Positions 48,497 to 58,854 are shown, numbered from the stretch's first letter. The stretch: 64,000 nt of DNA from Actinomycetota bacterium (GCA_009668945.1 SBEH01000003.1:62001-126000); one strand, 5' to 3'. Notes: a model not told the origin generated them from the letters alone. Program-made: numbers and translations.

Positions 48497-49845
48497 GTGC
48501 ACGTCCCCGCAAGCGCGGACGCCGCGGAGGCGGCGGCCCGCAGGAGGTAGTCCAGCCCTCGATAACCCGCGAGGAACTGCAGACCAAGACCGTAGCCGAG
48601 CTGCGTGCGATGGCGGCCGAGATCGAGCTCGACGTGAAGCTCCTCAAGAAGAAGGAGGAGCTCGTCGAGGCGGTCTACGACGCCAAGGTCAAGTCCGAGG
48701 GATTCGTCGACATCCTCGGCATCCTCGACGTACTGCCCGAAGGCTACGGCTTCATCCGCACGAGCGGGTACCTGCCCGGCGACAGCGACGTCTACTGCTC
48801 GATGTCGCAGATCCGTCGTGCTGATCTGCGCCGCGGCGACATGATCAAGGGGCAGGTTCGTCCGCCGAAGGAGTCCGAGAAGTACCCGGCGCTCATGCGG
48901 GTGATCTCCGTGAACGGCCACGATCCGGAAGAGGCGCGCCGCCGCAAGGTCTTCCGCGACCTCGTGCCGGTCTACCCCGACGAACGACTGCGCTTGGAGC
49001 ACGGTGCCGAGCAGATCACCGCGCGGGTCATCGACCTCGTGGCGCCGATCGGCAAGGGGCAGCGCGGTCTGATCGTCTCACCGCCGAAGGCCGGCAAGAC
49101 CACGGTGCTCAAGGATATCGCCGCGTCGATCAGCGCGAACAACCCTGAGGTCTACCTCATGTGCCTGCTCGTGGACGAGCGGCCCGAAGAGGTCACCGAC
49201 ATGGAGCGCTCGATCAAGGGCGAGGTCGTCTCCTCGACCTTCGACATGCCCTCGGAGAACCACATCGCGGTGGCCGAACTCGTGATGGAGCGCGCCAAGC
49301 GGCTCGTCGAGGCGGGCTACGACGTAGTCATCCTGCTCGACTCGATCACCCGGCTTGCGCGTGCGTACAACCTGGCGACCCCCGCCTCCGGCCGCATCCT
49401 TTCCGGTGGTGTCGACTCCACAGCACTCTACCCGCCGAAGAAGTTCTTCGGTGCGGCACGGAACATCGAGGACGGCGGCTCACTCACGATCCTCGCTACC
49501 GCACTCGTGGACACCGGCTCGAAGATGGACGAGGTGATCTTCGAGGAGTTCAAGGGCACCGGCAACATGGAGCTTCGCCTCGACCGCCGACTCGCCGACC
49601 GGCGCATCTTCCCGGCTATCGACGTCATCACGTCGGGCACGCGCAAGGAGGAGCTCATCCTCTCGCAGATGGAGGCGCCGTTCGTCTGGGGTCTGAGGCG
49701 AATCCTCCACGGCGTGGACTCGCCGGAGCGCGCGATGGACATGCTGATCAAGGGGCTCAAGACCACCAAGTCGAACAACGAGTTCCTCACGAAGATGGCA
49801 AAGAGCGCGAGCGACAAACGCACCACCAACGGGATCGACCTCTAG
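48493..49845 (+). CDS. rho: Transcription termination factor Rho
   Basis: The 450-residue hexameric RNA helicase has a basic Gly/Arg-rich start, a SAP-like N-terminal region (residues 24-60), the RNA-binding cold-shock-like fold (GYGFIRTSGYLPGDSDVYCSMSQIRR), the P-loop SPPKAGKT (196-203), VDERPEEVTDM, and the Q-loop/R-loop region. It lacks the long insert of high-GC Actinobacteria such as Micrococcus. GTG start overlaps the aldolase stop. Confidence 0.96.
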   Translation: MSARPRKRGRRGGGGPQEVVQPSITREELQTKTVAELRAMAAEIELDVKLLKKKEELVEAVYDAKVKSEGFVDILGILDVLPEGYGFIRTSGYLPGDSDVYCSMSQIRRADLRRGDMIKGQVRPPKESEKYPALMRVISVNGHDPEEARRRKVFRDLVPVYPDERLRLEHGAEQITARVIDLVAPIGKGQRGLIVSPPKAGKTTVLKDIAASISANNPEVYLMCLLVDERPEEVTDMERSIKGEVVSSTFDMPSENHIAVAELVMERAKRLVEAGYDVVILLDSITRLARAYNLATPASGRILSGGVDSTALYPPKKFFGAARNIEDGGSLTILATALVDTGSKMDEVIFEEFKGTGNMELRLDRRLADRRIFPAIDVITSGTRKEELILSQMEAPFVWGLRRILHGVDSPERAMDMLIKGLKTTKSNNEFLTKMAKSASDKRTTNGIDL

Positions 49846-49853
49846 CGTCCGAC

Positions 49854-49941
49854 GAGGCCGGCGGGCGTAGACCTCGCTTGCTGTCTTCGGGGCGAAGCCC
49901 GCGCCTGCGGAGGCGGCGCTCAGGTCTCGCCCGTCGGCCTC
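49854..49941 (+). terminator. Long-range hairpin after rho
   Basis: A 14-bp stem with one G-T pair (49854-49867 with 49928-49941) is extended inward by AGACCT/AGGTCT and encloses a structured loop. A CTTTG tail follows. It is both the likely terminator of rho and the upstream border of the rpmE promoter, whose -35 lies in the tail. Confidence 0.55.
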
Positions 49942-49970
49942 TTTGCCCGGCCTCGAACCCGTGCTATGAT
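49942..49970 (+). promoter_or_regulatory. Promoter of rpmE
   Basis: TTTGCC (49942-49947), 17 bases, and an extended TG-C-TATGAT (49962-49970) form a good promoter. The start would be near 49977, giving a leader of about 53 bases that can fold into a small hairpin (GGCTGGT/ACCAGCT) before the ribosome site. Confidence 0.6.
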
Positions 49971-50029
49971 TCGCGGGCTGTCACCAGCGGCTGGTCGGAA
50001 ACCAGCTGCATCGCAAGCGGAGGTAGAAG

Positions 50030-50500
50030 ATGCGTACCGGTATCCACCCTGACTACGTCGAGTGCAAGGTAACCTGCTCGTGCGGTGAGACCTTCGTCAC
50101 TCGCTCCACGAAGCCCGAGCTTCACGTCGAACTCTGCTCGAAGTGCCACCCGTTCTACACCGGCACGCAGAAGCTGGTCGACTCCGGCGGACGCGTGCAG
50201 CGCTTCGCCGACAAGTTCGGCAATGCCGCGGCTAACGTTGCCAAGAAGGAAGCTGACGCTCGCGAGGCCCGCCAGAAGGCCGCCGAGGAAGCCGCTCTGT
50301 CGGCTCGCGAGGCGAAGGCCTTCAAGGACTCGACGAAGGCCGAGCGTGCTGCGAAGGTCGAGGTCGCTTCGGCGATCGAGACAGGCGAGGCCGTCGCCGA
50401 TGTCGTCGAGGAGCCGGCGCCCGAAGAGACCGCCGCTGAGGCGGCAGAGGAAGTCGTCGTGGAGACGGCCGAGGAGATCGCCGAGGAGTCGGCCGAGTAG
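50030..50500 (+). CDS. rpmE: Ribosomal protein bL31 with long acidic tail
   Basis: Residues 1-70 are bL31 of the zinc-binding type, with Cys in CKVTCSCG and [11 protein letters not shown] further 86 residues, rich in Ala, Glu and Lys and ending in an acidic run, follow. Usual bL31 proteins have 65-90 residues, so the tail is unusual; it is likely helical or disordered and would extend from the ribosome surface. GCGGAGG precedes the ATG. Confidence 0.92.
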   Translation: MRTGIHPDYVECKVTCSCGETFVTRSTKPELHVELCSKCHPFYTGTQKLVDSGGRVQRFADKFGNAAANVAKKEADAREARQKAAEEAALSAREAKAFKDSTKAERAAKVEVASAIETGEAVADVVEEPAPEETAAEAAEEVVVETAEEIAEESAE

Positions 50501-50531
50501 TCCGCGAGCCGATGTATCGCTGGTATCATCT

Positions 50532-50561
50532 CTAGAAGGCGGGGAGCCCCCCGCCTTCTAG
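50532..50561 (+). terminator. Strong hairpin between rpmE and thyX
   Basis: A perfect 13-bp stem (50532-50544 with 50549-50561) with a 4-base loop ends 22 bases before the thyX GTG, and only TGTTC follows it. It is probably the rpmE terminator. TG-G-TATCAT at 50521-50529 just before could be an extended -10 for thyX, in which case the hairpin would lie in its leader. Confidence 0.6.
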
Positions 50562-50583
50562 TGTTCTGGAGGCTGCACCCGAC

Positions 50584-51267
50584 GTGGACGTCAGGCTTCT
50601 CAACCACACGCCCGACCCGGAGCGCGCGATAGCGGCAGCCGCGCGGCTGTGCTACGCACCTGTGGGCGCCGCGGAGTTGCTCGAGCAGATGTCCGACCAG
50701 GCCGTCCGGCGCGTTCTCAAGACGATCATCACCTCCGGCCATACATCGGCACTCGAGCATGCGAGCTATACCTTCGCGATCGACGGGGTGAGCCGCGCGC
50801 TCACCCACCAGCTCGTGCGGCATCGGTTGGCAAGCTACAACCAGCAGTCGCAGCGGTACGTCACCTACGAGTCCGAGCCGTCGTTCGTGGTTCCGCCGGT
50901 GATCGAGGCCGACCTCACGGCATCGGAGGCGTTCGCTTCGGCAACGCAGGCAGCCTTCGACGCCTACCGGATTCTGCTCGACGCGGGCGTGCCTGCCGAG
51001 GATGCACGCTACGTCCTCCCGAACGCGATGGAGACCAAGATCGTTGTCACAATGAACGTGCGGGAGCTGTTGCACTTCCTGGACCTGCGGTGCTGCAAGC
51101 GTGCGCAGTGGGAGATCCGCGAGCTTGCGCTCGAGATGCTCGCGCTCGCCGAGTCCACCGCGCCGTACATCTTCCTGGATGCCGGCGCGTCGTGCCGTCG
51201 CGGCCCGTGCCGCGAGGGGAAGATGACCTGCGGCGACCCGTACCCCAAGGCCGCGAAGCGGGAGTAG
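50584..51267 (+). CDS. thyX: Flavin-dependent thymidylate synthase ThyX
   Basis: ThyX makes dTMP with FAD and methylene-tetrahydrofolate. The 227-residue protein has the signature R79-H80-R81 seven residues before S89 (RHRLASYNQQSQR), and R-CCKRAQWEIRELA at the C-terminal half. It has the unusual Cys-rich end (CRRGPCREGKMTCGD). The start is GTG at 50584. tmk and a dCMP deaminase elsewhere in the window are consistent with this pathway. Confidence 0.95.
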   Translation: MDVRLLNHTPDPERAIAAAARLCYAPVGAAELLEQMSDQAVRRVLKTIITSGHTSALEHASYTFAIDGVSRALTHQLVRHRLASYNQQSQRYVTYESEPSFVVPPVIEADLTASEAFASATQAAFDAYRILLDAGVPAEDARYVLPNAMETKIVVTMNVRELLHFLDLRCCKRAQWEIRELALEMLALAESTAPYIFLDAGASCRRGPCREGKMTCGDPYPKAAKRE

Positions 51268-51269
51268 CT

Positions 51270-52265
51270 ATGCCCGAGTCAGTCCCCGCAGCCGAATGCG
51301 CGGTGAAGCCGACCCACATAGGGGGTCAGGCTCTTCTCGAGGGCATCATGATGCGCGGCAAGTACAACTGGGCCGTCGCCGTGCGCGAGCCTTCGGGTGC
51401 CATCTACACCGAGGAGCACGATCTGCACTCGGCAAGAGAGCGCCACAAGTGGCTGAACTGGCCGGTCATCCGCGGCATGTGGGCCTTCTACGAGACCATG
51501 GTGCTCGCGGTCAAGGCCTTCGGCATCTCGGCCGAGCACTCGGGTGAGAGCGAGGAGGAGCAGCTCACAAGCAAGGAGATCGGCATCACGATGATCATCG
51601 GCGTCGCGCTGGCCGTGGGGCTGTTCATCGTGCTTCCAGCCGTCGTCACCAACTTGCTCGTGGGCAGCTCGGTGGATCGACCGTTCATCTGGAACATTGT
51701 TGACGGCGTCCTTCGCCTGGTGGCGTTCTTCGCTTACATCTGGGCTGTGAGTCGGGTCAAGGAGATCCATCGCGTCTTCGCGTATCACGGTGCCGAGCAC
51801 AAGACTATCCACGCCTACGAACGCGGGCTTCCGCTCGAGACCGACACCATCCAGCGCTACCAGACGCTGCACGTGCGGTGCGGCACCTCGTTCCTGCTCA
51901 TGGTGATGGTCGTGGCGATCCTCGTGTTCTCGCTCGTCCCGGGCAAGGCCATCCTCGCCGGCTGGGGTGTGGACAGCCGGGTGCCGGTGCTGCTCTTCAA
52001 CATCGCGACACGCATTCTGCTGCTGCCGCTGATCGCGGGGCTCGCGTACGAGATCACGGTGAAGTGGGCAGGTACACGTCCGGACAACCCGCTCGTGAAG
52101 GTGCTGCTCTGGCCGGGCATGCAGATGCAGCGCATCACCACCGCCGAGCCCGACGACTCGATGGTTGAGATCGCGGTGGCGGCGATGAGTCTGGTCGTGG
52201 CGCGCGAAGAGGCGGAAAGCGTACGCTCGTGTCAGGCGCCGGAAGGAATCCTCGCGGATGCGTGA
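51270..52265 (+). CDS. DUF1385 (YqhQ-like) membrane protein
   Basis: The 331-residue protein starts with the conserved [28 protein letters not shown] and has several membrane helices plus the loop [21 protein letters not shown] with three His/Glu residues that might bind a metal. The family sits with prfA and prmC in many Gram-positive genomes but its function is unknown. ATG at 51270, three bases after thyX; the end overlaps prfA by 8 bases. Confidence 0.9.
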   Translation: MPESVPAAECAVKPTHIGGQALLEGIMMRGKYNWAVAVREPSGAIYTEEHDLHSARERHKWLNWPVIRGMWAFYETMVLAVKAFGISAEHSGESEEEQLTSKEIGITMIIGVALAVGLFIVLPAVVTNLLVGSSVDRPFIWNIVDGVLRLVAFFAYIWAVSRVKEIHRVFAYHGAEHKTIHAYERGLPLETDTIQRYQTLHVRCGTSFLLMVMVVAILVFSLVPGKAILAGWGVDSRVPVLLFNIATRILLLPLIAGLAYEITVKWAGTRPDNPLVKVLLWPGMQMQRITTAEPDDSMVEIAVAAMSLVVAREEAESVRSCQAPEGILADA

Positions 52266-53325
52266 GAAGCTGCAGTCCATCCTCTCGTCGTACGACGAGA
52301 TCACCACGAGGCTCTCGGATCAGGCTGTCCTGAACGATCAGAAAGAGTACGCGCGCCTGGCCAAGGAGCATTCCGACATGACACCGCTCGCGGGCAAGAT
52401 CCGCGAGTACTTCGGCGTGCTGGACGGCATCGCCGAGGCAAAGGAGATCCTCAAGACCGAGTTCGACGCCGAGATGAAGGACCTCGCGAAAGAAGAGCTG
52501 GACGAACTCGAGGCGCGCGTGGAACCGCTCGAGGACGAGCTCAAGGTGATGATGCTCCCCGGCGACCCGAACGACGAGAAGAACGTCATCGTCGAGATTC
52601 GCGCCGGCGCCGGCGGCGACGAGGCCGGACTCTTCGCGGGCGACCTCTACCGCATGTACACGCGCTACGCTGAGACGCAGCGCTGGAAGGTCGAGGAGAT
52701 CGACTCGGCGGACAACGAGGTCGGCGGGTACAAGGACGTCTCTTTCATGATCAAGGGCAAGGGCGTCTACTCGAAGATGAAGTTCGAGAGCGGCGTCCAC
52801 CGCGTGCAGCGTGTTCCCGCTACCGAGAGCCAGGGCCGGATCCACACCTCCACCGCGACGGTCGCCGTGCTTCCGGAGGCCGAAGACGTCGAGATCGAGA
52901 TCAACCAGAGCGACCTGCGAGTCGACGTCTACCGCTCGAGCGGCCCCGGCGGCCAGAGCGTGAACACCACCGACTCGGCCGTGCGCATCACGCATCTGCC
53001 CACCGGCACCGTCGCGCAGTCGCAGAACCAGAAGTCGCAGCTGCAGAACAAGGAAGCCGCCATGCGCGTGCTGCGAGCACGTCTCTACGAGGTCGAACTC
53101 GAGCGCCAGCAGGCCGAGCTTGGCGCCGCGCGCAAGAGCCAGATCGGCTCGGGCGACAGGAGCGAGAAGATCCGCACGTACAACGTCCCGCAGGACCGAA
53201 TCACCGACCATCGGATCGGGCTTACGGTGCACAATCTGCCCGGGGTGCTGATGGGAGACCTCGACGCCTTGCTCGAGGGCCTGGCGGCCGCCGACCGGGC
53301 CGAGCGCCTGGCGGCGGTGGTCTAG
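52258..53325 (+). CDS. prfA: Peptide chain release factor 1
   Basis: The 355-residue RF1 reads UAA and UAG stop codons. The codon-recognition tripeptide is PAT (187-189, in [15 protein letters not shown]), the PxT form of RF1, and the catalytic GGQ is at 231-233. Both sit in their normal places. Its stop is two bases before prmC, its methyltransferase partner. Confidence 0.95.
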   Translation: MREKLQSILSSYDEITTRLSDQAVLNDQKEYARLAKEHSDMTPLAGKIREYFGVLDGIAEAKEILKTEFDAEMKDLAKEELDELEARVEPLEDELKVMMLPGDPNDEKNVIVEIRAGAGGDEAGLFAGDLYRMYTRYAETQRWKVEEIDSADNEVGGYKDVSFMIKGKGVYSKMKFESGVHRVQRVPATESQGRIHTSTATVAVLPEAEDVEIEINQSDLRVDVYRSSGPGGQSVNTTDSAVRITHLPTGTVAQSQNQKSQLQNKEAAMRVLRARLYEVELERQQAELGAARKSQIGSGDRSEKIRTYNVPQDRITDHRIGLTVHNLPGVLMGDLDALLEGLAAADRAERLAAVV

Positions 53326-53327
53326 CG

Positions 53328-54194
53328 GTGGCCGAGCGCGTCTGGACAGCGAAGGACGCGCTCGAGTGGACGTGCGACTTCCTGGAGCGCAAGGGCGACG
53401 AGCATCCGCGACGCTCAGCCGAGTGGCTGCTCTCTTCGGCGACTGGTCTCTCACGTGTGGAGCTCTACGCGTACCACGACCGCCCTCTCTCGACCGAGGA
53501 ACGCGAGCGCTACAGAACGCTTGTCGCTAGGCGCGCCGAGGGGATGCCCCTACAGTACGTCACGGGCGAGATGCCATTCCGGCACCTCGTGCTCCGGGTC
53601 GAGCCCGGCGTCTTCATTCCGCGCCCGGAGACCGAGGTGCTTGTGGACGTGGCGCTCGAGCTCGTGGCCGAGACGGCCGAACCCCGCGTACTCGATCTGT
53701 GCACGGGCTCGGGCTGTGTTGCCGTTTCACTCGCTAGCGAACGCCCCGAAGCGTTCGTCTGGGCGGTGGAACTCGGACAGACGGCGTATGAGACCGCTTG
53801 TCGGAATGCGCTTCACGCGGGGGTCGCGGACAGGGTACAAGTACTCCATGGAGATCTCTTCGATCCGCTGCCTGCAGATCTGCTCGCAACCTTCGACCTC
53901 ATCGTGTCGAACCCCCCGTACGTGCCGAGCGCAGAGGTCCCCGAACTCCCCGCGGAGATTCTCGGATTCGAGCCTCGAGAAGCTCTCGACGGCGGCCCGG
54001 ACGGCCTGGACGTGTTCCGCCGCATCATCTCCGGCGCGGGTGCCTGGATCGCACCCGGCGGCGCTCTTGCGGTCGAGCTGGACGCGGGAACCGTCGGCCG
54101 GGCGGCGGATACTCTCGGTGACAAGTGGCAAGGAGTGACGGTCCGGAAGGACCTGACAGGACGTGACAGGATCGTCTATGCAAGGGAAAGGTAG
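53328..54194 (+). CDS. prmC: Release factor glutamine methyltransferase
   Basis: The enzyme methylates the GGQ glutamine of release factors. The 288-residue protein has the N-terminal helical domain, PLQYVTGEMPF, IPRPETEVLV, the AdoMet loop LDLCTGSGCVAV, and the catalytic NPPYVP. GTG start at 53328. Confidence 0.95.
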   Translation: MAERVWTAKDALEWTCDFLERKGDEHPRRSAEWLLSSATGLSRVELYAYHDRPLSTEERERYRTLVARRAEGMPLQYVTGEMPFRHLVLRVEPGVFIPRPETEVLVDVALELVAETAEPRVLDLCTGSGCVAVSLASERPEAFVWAVELGQTAYETACRNALHAGVADRVQVLHGDLFDPLPADLLATFDLIVSNPPYVPSAEVPELPAEILGFEPREALDGGPDGLDVFRRIISGAGAWIAPGGALAVELDAGTVGRAADTLGDKWQGVTVRKDLTGRDRIVYARER

Positions 54195-54206
54195 GGCGAT
54201 GCAGCC

Positions 54207-54851
54207 ATGAACAAGGTGATCCACATCGACCCGGAAAACCCCTCGGCGGAGGTCGTCAATCTCGCCGCCACGATCTTGAGGGACGGGGGCATCGTAGTGT
54301 TCCCGACCGAGACCGTGTATGGGATAGGCGCTTCCGCTACGTCGTGTCTGGGGCCGCAGGAGATCATCGACATCAAGATGCGACCCAAGAACAAGCCGCT
54401 GCCGTGGCTCGTCGAGGATGAGGCGGCACTCGACAAGTACGGTGTGGATGCGCCCGAGTACGCACACACGCTGGCCCGGGCGTTCTGGCCTGGAGCGATG
54501 ACGCTGGTGGTCAAGGCGGCCGACATCGTTGCCCCGGAGTTCCGCGACGACCGCGGTGCGGTCGCTCTTCGATCCCCGGACCACGAACTCGTGCAGGAGC
54601 TCATCCGCGCGTCGGGCGCTGCGATCATCACAACCTCGGCCAACACCTCCGGCAAGCCGGCAGCGGCGTCGTTCGAGGAGCTCGAGGAGCGGATCATCGC
54701 TGCCGCCGACGTGACCCTTGACGGGGGCGAGACCGCGCATGGGATGGCCTCCACGGTGGTGGACTGCACGGGTCCCGAACCCGTTGTGACCCGCGTTGGC
54801 CCTATCCCCGCGGAGGAGATCATGGCCGTCGCGAAGGGCCTCACGTCGTAG
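54207..54851 (+). CDS. tsaC: Threonylcarbamoyl-AMP synthase
   Basis: TsaC/YwlC makes the threonylcarbamoyl adenylate used for t6A37 in tRNAs that read ANN codons. The 214-residue protein has VFPTETVYGIGASA, KMRPKNKPLPWLV, and SANTSGKPAA, the nucleotide-binding signature. It is the short (YrdC-domain only) form, without the C-terminal Sua5 domain. It is placed after prmC as in many genomes. Confidence 0.93.
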   Translation: MNKVIHIDPENPSAEVVNLAATILRDGGIVVFPTETVYGIGASATSCLGPQEIIDIKMRPKNKPLPWLVEDEAALDKYGVDAPEYAHTLARAFWPGAMTLVVKAADIVAPEFRDDRGAVALRSPDHELVQELIRASGAAIITTSANTSGKPAAASFEELEERIIAAADVTLDGGETAHGMASTVVDCTGPEPVVTRVGPIPAEEIMAVAKGLTS

Positions 54852-54880
54852 GCTTCGTGCGCGTGCCGATACGCTACAAT

Positions 54881-54916
54881 CTGCGGGAGGCGCCCCGGTC
54901 GGGCCGCCTCCCGCAG
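54881..54916 (+). terminator. Hairpin between tsaC and rpiB
   Basis: A perfect 12-bp stem (54881-54892 with 54905-54916) encloses a 12-base loop that can pair further (CCC/GGG). It stands 29 bases after the tsaC stop and 18 bases before rpiB. TACAAT at 54875-54880 sits directly before it. It lacks a T run, so it may be a terminator or a leader structure. Confidence 0.45.
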
Positions 54917-54934
54917 ACGCAGTCAGGGGAGTCC

Positions 54935-55381
54935 ATGCGCATCTTCCTCGGCGCCGATCACGCCGGCTTTGAGCTCAAGGAGCACGTCCGGCGATGGTTG
55001 ATGGCCTCGGGATACGAGGTCACAGACGTCGGTACCGACGGCGAGGCATCGGTGGACTACCCGGACTTCGCGCGCCTCGTGGCTGAGGCTGTCGGCCGCC
55101 GCGATGCGGACTTCGGCGTGCTCGTGTGCGGAACGGGGCTGGGAATGGCCATCGCGGCGAACAAGGTGCCGGGTGTCCGGGCCGTTCCGGTCTCCGATCC
55201 GGAGATCGCGCGCATGTCGCGCCTCCACAACGACGCGAACGTCATCGCGCTTCCCGGGCGGCACATCGCGCCGGAGACAGCCGAAGCGGTGCTGCAGGCG
55301 TTCCTCACCACCGACTTCGAGGGCGGCAGGCACCAGCGTCGGCTCGACAAGATACGCGAGCTCGAGGAATCCGAGAGATAA
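54935..55381 (+). CDS. rpiB: Ribose-5-phosphate isomerase B
   Basis: The 148-residue protein has the RpiB features [13 protein letters not shown], the active-site Cys in [22 protein letters not shown], and the conserved phosphate-binding [14 protein letters not shown]. It interconverts ribose-5- and ribulose-5-phosphate. The ATG at 54935 follows AGGGGAG; the frame is open upstream without signal. Confidence 0.93.
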   Translation: MRIFLGADHAGFELKEHVRRWLMASGYEVTDVGTDGEASVDYPDFARLVAEAVGRRDADFGVLVCGTGLGMAIAANKVPGVRAVPVSDPEIARMSRLHNDANVIALPGRHIAPETAEAVLQAFLTTDFEGGRHQRRLDKIRELEESER

Positions 55382-55397
55382 GAGGAGACGAACCCGT

Positions 55398-56642
55398 ATG
55401 GCACTGCGCTACATCCCGGCGTCCGATCCCGAGCTTGCCGCGGCTATCGACAGCGAGCTCGCCCGGCAGCGCGAGAGCATCGAGCTCATCGCGTCCGAGA
55501 ACTTCGTGTCGATGGCGGTCCTCGAGGCGGCCGGCACCGTTCTCACGAACAAGTACGCCGAGGGGCTGCCCGGCAAGCGCTACTACGGCGGCTGCGAGCG
55601 CGTCGATGTGGTCGAGGACCTCGCGCGCGAGCGGGCCAAGAAGCTCTTCGGCGCCGACCACGCAAACGTCCAGCCCCACGCCGGTGCGCCGGCGAACCTG
55701 GCGGTGTACTACGCGTTCCTGAATCCTGGCGACACGTACCTCGGCATGAACCTGGCCATGGGCGGTCATCTGACGCACGGTTCTCCGGTGAACTTCTCTG
55801 GCAAGTGGTTCAACGTCGTGCCGTACGGACTGGGTGCGGACGAGCGCATCGACTACGACGCGCTCGAGCGTCTCGCCAAGCAGCACCGGCCGAAGATGAT
55901 CATCGCGGGCGCCTCGGCGTACCCGCGCATCATCGACTTCGAGCGGTTCGCACAGATCGCGGGCGAGGTGGGCGCGAAGCTCATGGTGGACATGGCGCAC
56001 ATCGCGGGGCTCGTTGCCACAGGTGCGCACCCGTCGCCCGTGCCGCACGCCGACGTCGTCACATCCACCACCCACAAGACGCTGCGCGGCCCGCGAAGCG
56101 GACTCATCCTCTGCAAGGCCGAGCACCAGGTGGCCATCGACAAAGCAGTGTTTCCCGGACTCCAGGGTGGGCCGCTCGAGCACATAATCGCCGCGAAGGC
56201 GGTCGCGTTCCACGAGGCCATGCAGCCGGAGTTCAAGACCTACATCGACGCCGTGGTCACCAACGCCCGGGTCATGGGCGAGGCGATGGTCGAGGGTGGC
56301 CTGCGCCTCGTTTCCGGCGGTACCGACAACCACCTCATGCTCGTGGATCTTCGCCCCGCCCAGGTCACGGGCAAGGAGGCCGAGCGCCTGCTCGAGGAGA
56401 TCGGCCTCACCGTCAACAAGAACGCGATACCGAACGACCCCGAGAGCCCGTTCGTCACGAGCGGGATCCGTGTCGGCTCGGCTGCGATGACGACCCGCGG
56501 CTTCGGCGAGGAGGAGGCGCACACGGTCGGCCGCCTCATCGCCGAAGCGATCTTCAAGCGCGACGAGCCCAATCGCCTTGAGGCCATCAAGGCCGAGGTC
56601 AAGGCCCTCATCGACGCACACCCGCTGTACCCGGAGCTCTGA
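55398..56642 (+). CDS. glyA: Serine hydroxymethyltransferase
   Basis: The PLP enzyme converts serine to glycine and makes methylene-THF, the one-carbon donor for ThyX. The 414-residue protein has [28 protein letters not shown], the PLP lysine in [11 protein letters not shown] (about residue 226), and [23 protein letters not shown] precedes the ATG at 55398. Confidence 0.96.
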   Translation: MALRYIPASDPELAAAIDSELARQRESIELIASENFVSMAVLEAAGTVLTNKYAEGLPGKRYYGGCERVDVVEDLARERAKKLFGADHANVQPHAGAPANLAVYYAFLNPGDTYLGMNLAMGGHLTHGSPVNFSGKWFNVVPYGLGADERIDYDALERLAKQHRPKMIIAGASAYPRIIDFERFAQIAGEVGAKLMVDMAHIAGLVATGAHPSPVPHADVVTSTTHKTLRGPRSGLILCKAEHQVAIDKAVFPGLQGGPLEHIIAAKAVAFHEAMQPEFKTYIDAVVTNARVMGEAMVEGGLRLVSGGTDNHLMLVDLRPAQVTGKEAERLLEEIGLTVNKNAIPNDPESPFVTSGIRVGSAAMTTRGFGEEEAHTVGRLIAEAIFKRDEPNRLEAIKAEVKALIDAHPLYPEL

Positions 56643-56664
56643 TCCGGGCAAGGAGGAGTGACAA

Positions 56665-57312
56665 GTGGTATCGGATCCTCGCTGGGACAACGTGGTCGTC
56701 ATCGACCACCCGCTCGTGCAGCACAAGCTGTCTATCCTGCGCGATGCGGGTACGGGTGCGAAGGAGTTCCGCGAGCTCGTGAAGGAGCTGGCGATGCTCG
56801 AGGCGTACGAGGCCACGCGCTCGTTCCACCTGGCCGAGTCCGTCGTGAACACGCCGATTACCGACACCACGACGTACGTGCTCGCCGGGAAGAAGGTCGC
56901 GGTCATCCCGATCCTGCGTGCGGGCCTCGGCATGGTCGACGGCATCCTCGAGCTCATACCGGCCGCCAAGGTGGGGCACGTCGGTCTGTACCGCGACCCG
57001 GAGACGCTGCAGCCGGTCGAGTACTACTGCAAGCTCCCCGAGGACATCGGCGAACGCGACGTGCTCATCGTCGACCCGATGCTTGCGACAGGCGGATCGG
57101 CGGCAGCCGCGGTGCAGTTCCTGCGAGACAAGGCTGCCCGCGAGATCAACCTGCTCGTGCTCATCGCGGCGCCCGAGGGTATCGAGGAGATCAACCGCAC
57201 GTGCCGTGACATCACGATCTACACGTGCGCTATCGATAGCCACTTGAACGACCACGGCTACATCGTTCCCGGGCTCGGGGACGCCGGCGACCGGCTGTTC
57301 GGTACGAGGTAG
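56665..57312 (+). CDS. upp: Uracil phosphoribosyltransferase
   Basis: The salvage enzyme makes UMP from uracil and PRPP. The 215-residue protein has [24 protein letters not shown], the PRPP loop [11 protein letters not shown], and the uracil-binding end [19 protein letters not shown] start with AAGGAGG upstream. Confidence 0.95.
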   Translation: MVSDPRWDNVVVIDHPLVQHKLSILRDAGTGAKEFRELVKELAMLEAYEATRSFHLAESVVNTPITDTTTYVLAGKKVAVIPILRAGLGMVDGILELIPAAKVGHVGLYRDPETLQPVEYYCKLPEDIGERDVLIVDPMLATGGSAAAAVQFLRDKAAREINLLVLIAAPEGIEEINRTCRDITIYTCAIDSHLNDHGYIVPGLGDAGDRLFGTR

Positions 57313-57325
57313 CGGGGGAGACGAC

Positions 57326-57784
57326 ATGGCGAGACCGTCGTGGGACGAGTACTTCATGGCGATCACCGACCAGGTGGCCGAGCGCGCGACCTGCAAGAGG
57401 CGCAAGATCGGCGCGGTTCTCGTGAAGGACAAGCGGATTCTCGCTACGGGCTACAACGGCGTGCCGAGCGGCCTGGCTCACTGCGATGAGGTCGGCTGCC
57501 TGCGCGAGCAGCGTGGCATCCCCTCGGGGACTCAGCACGAGCTCTGCCGCGGGATCCACGCCGAGCAGAATGCGGTGATCCAGGCGGCGAGGCACGGCAT
57601 CGCTATCGACGGCGCCACCGTCTACTGCACGCACCAGCCGTGCGTGCTGTGCGCGAAGATCCTCATCAACGCCGGCGTGAAAGAGATCGTCTTCCGCGAT
57701 GCATATCCTGACGAACTTGCCTGCGAGATGCTCGCCGAGGCGGGGATCACACCGCGGTGCTATCCGAGTGGTGAGGGTGCGTGA
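57326..57784 (+). CDS. Deoxycytidylate (dCMP) deaminase, ComEB-like
   Basis: A cytidine-deaminase-fold protein of 152 residues with the zinc site HAE ([13 protein letters not shown]) and PCVLC, plus an early [11 protein letters not shown] and the Cys-rich insert ([11 protein letters not shown]) typical of dCMP deaminases. It supplies dUMP to ThyX. Its end overlaps the WecA-like GTG. Confidence 0.9.
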   Translation: MARPSWDEYFMAITDQVAERATCKRRKIGAVLVKDKRILATGYNGVPSGLAHCDEVGCLREQRGIPSGTQHELCRGIHAEQNAVIQAARHGIAIDGATVYCTHQPCVLCAKILINAGVKEIVFRDAYPDELACEMLAEAGITPRCYPSGEGA

Positions 57785-58854
57785 ACCTGGTCCCGCATCT
57801 TGCCGTCATCGCGACGGCTCTCGGGGTGACGCTCGCGCTCACGCCCCTTGTGCGCCTGGTCGGGACCCGCTGGGGCATCGTTTCGCACTCCGGAGGGCGC
57901 CACGTCCACCATGGCGCGATTCCTCGCATCGGAGGAGCGGCGATGTTCGGCGGGTTTGCCGCTGCGGTCTTCGTGCGCTGGCTGGGGGAGAGGCTTTGGG
58001 GTTGGCCGCCGGCCCTCACCATCGTGGGCGAACCCGTTCTCGGCGTGCTCGCCGGACTCGGAGTGATGTTCGCCGTCGGCCTACTGGACGACGTGGTAGA
58101 CCTGTCGGCGGGACAGAAGCTGGCCGGCCAGATCATCGGAGCCGGGATAGCCTTCGCTGGCGGGGTGAGCATCGACTTCGTGGGCAATCCCATCGCGGGC
58201 GGGATCCAGATGCTCGGCTTCCTGTCGCTGCCGATCACGCTGTTCTGGATGGTCGGGTTCGCGAACGTCGTGAATCTCATCGACGGGATGGACGGCCTCG
58301 CCGCTGGCATCACGGCCATAGCGGCGGTAAGCCTCCTCGTGCTCGCCGAAGAGACCAACCAGCCCCTGGCGGCGGTTCTCGCAGCCGCGCTTGTGGGTGT
58401 CTGCGTGGGATTCCTGCGCTACAACTTCAACCCGGCATCGATCTTCATGGGCGACTCAGGTGCGCTGTTCTTGGGGTTCGCGCTCGCGTGCATCTCGCTT
58501 CTGGGTGTGATGAAGTCCGTCGCCGCGATCACGTTGGTGGTTCCGCTGCTCATAATCGGCGTGCCGGTCTTCGACACGCTCTCCGCCATCATCCGCCGAC
58601 GCAGGAGTGGTCGTCCGGTGCACGAGGCCGACAAGGGACACATCCATCATCGGCTGCTCGGCCGAGGGTTCACGGTGCGGCAGACGGTGCTGATCATCTA
58701 CGTCTGGTCGATTGCCCTGGCCGTCGGCGGGTACGCGATGCGTTGGGTGGCGCCGGTCTTCAAGATCCTGACATTCGTGCTGCTAGCAGGGCTTTCGGGC
58801 CTCATGGCGTACTGGCTCGGCCTGTTCGAGGTGGCGCATCACGACGAGGACTAG
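57781..58854 (+). CDS. Polyprenyl-phosphate GlcNAc-1-P transferase, WecA/TagO type
   Basis: The 357-residue protein has about 10-11 membrane helices and the PNPT motifs: [18 protein letters not shown] (DD), [27 protein letters not shown] and the HIHHR motif in [12 protein letters not shown], which marks WecA/TagO rather than MraY. It starts lipid-linked cell-wall polymer synthesis by transferring a sugar-1-phosphate to undecaprenyl phosphate. GTG start at 57781. It is the last gene before the atp operon promoter. Confidence 0.92.
   Translation: MNLVPHLAVIATALGVTLALTPLVRLVGTRWGIVSHSGGRHVHHGAIPRIGGAAMFGGFAAAVFVRWLGERLWGWPPALTIVGEPVLGVLAGLGVMFAVGLLDDVVDLSAGQKLAGQIIGAGIAFAGGVSIDFVGNPIAGGIQMLGFLSLPITLFWMVGFANVVNLIDGMDGLAAGITAIAAVSLLVLAEETNQPLAAVLAAALVGVCVGFLRYNFNPASIFMGDSGALFLGFALACISLLGVMKSVAAITLVVPLLIIGVPVFDTLSAIIRRRRSGRPVHEADKGHIHHRLLGRGFTVRQTVLIIYVWSIALAVGGYAMRWVAPVFKILTFVLLAGLSGLMAYWLGLFEVAHHDED

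Noticed and set aside
55305-56969. A 554-codon minus-strand open frame over glyA
   Set aside because: Antisense shadow of a highly conserved gene; no ribosome site and low-complexity composition.
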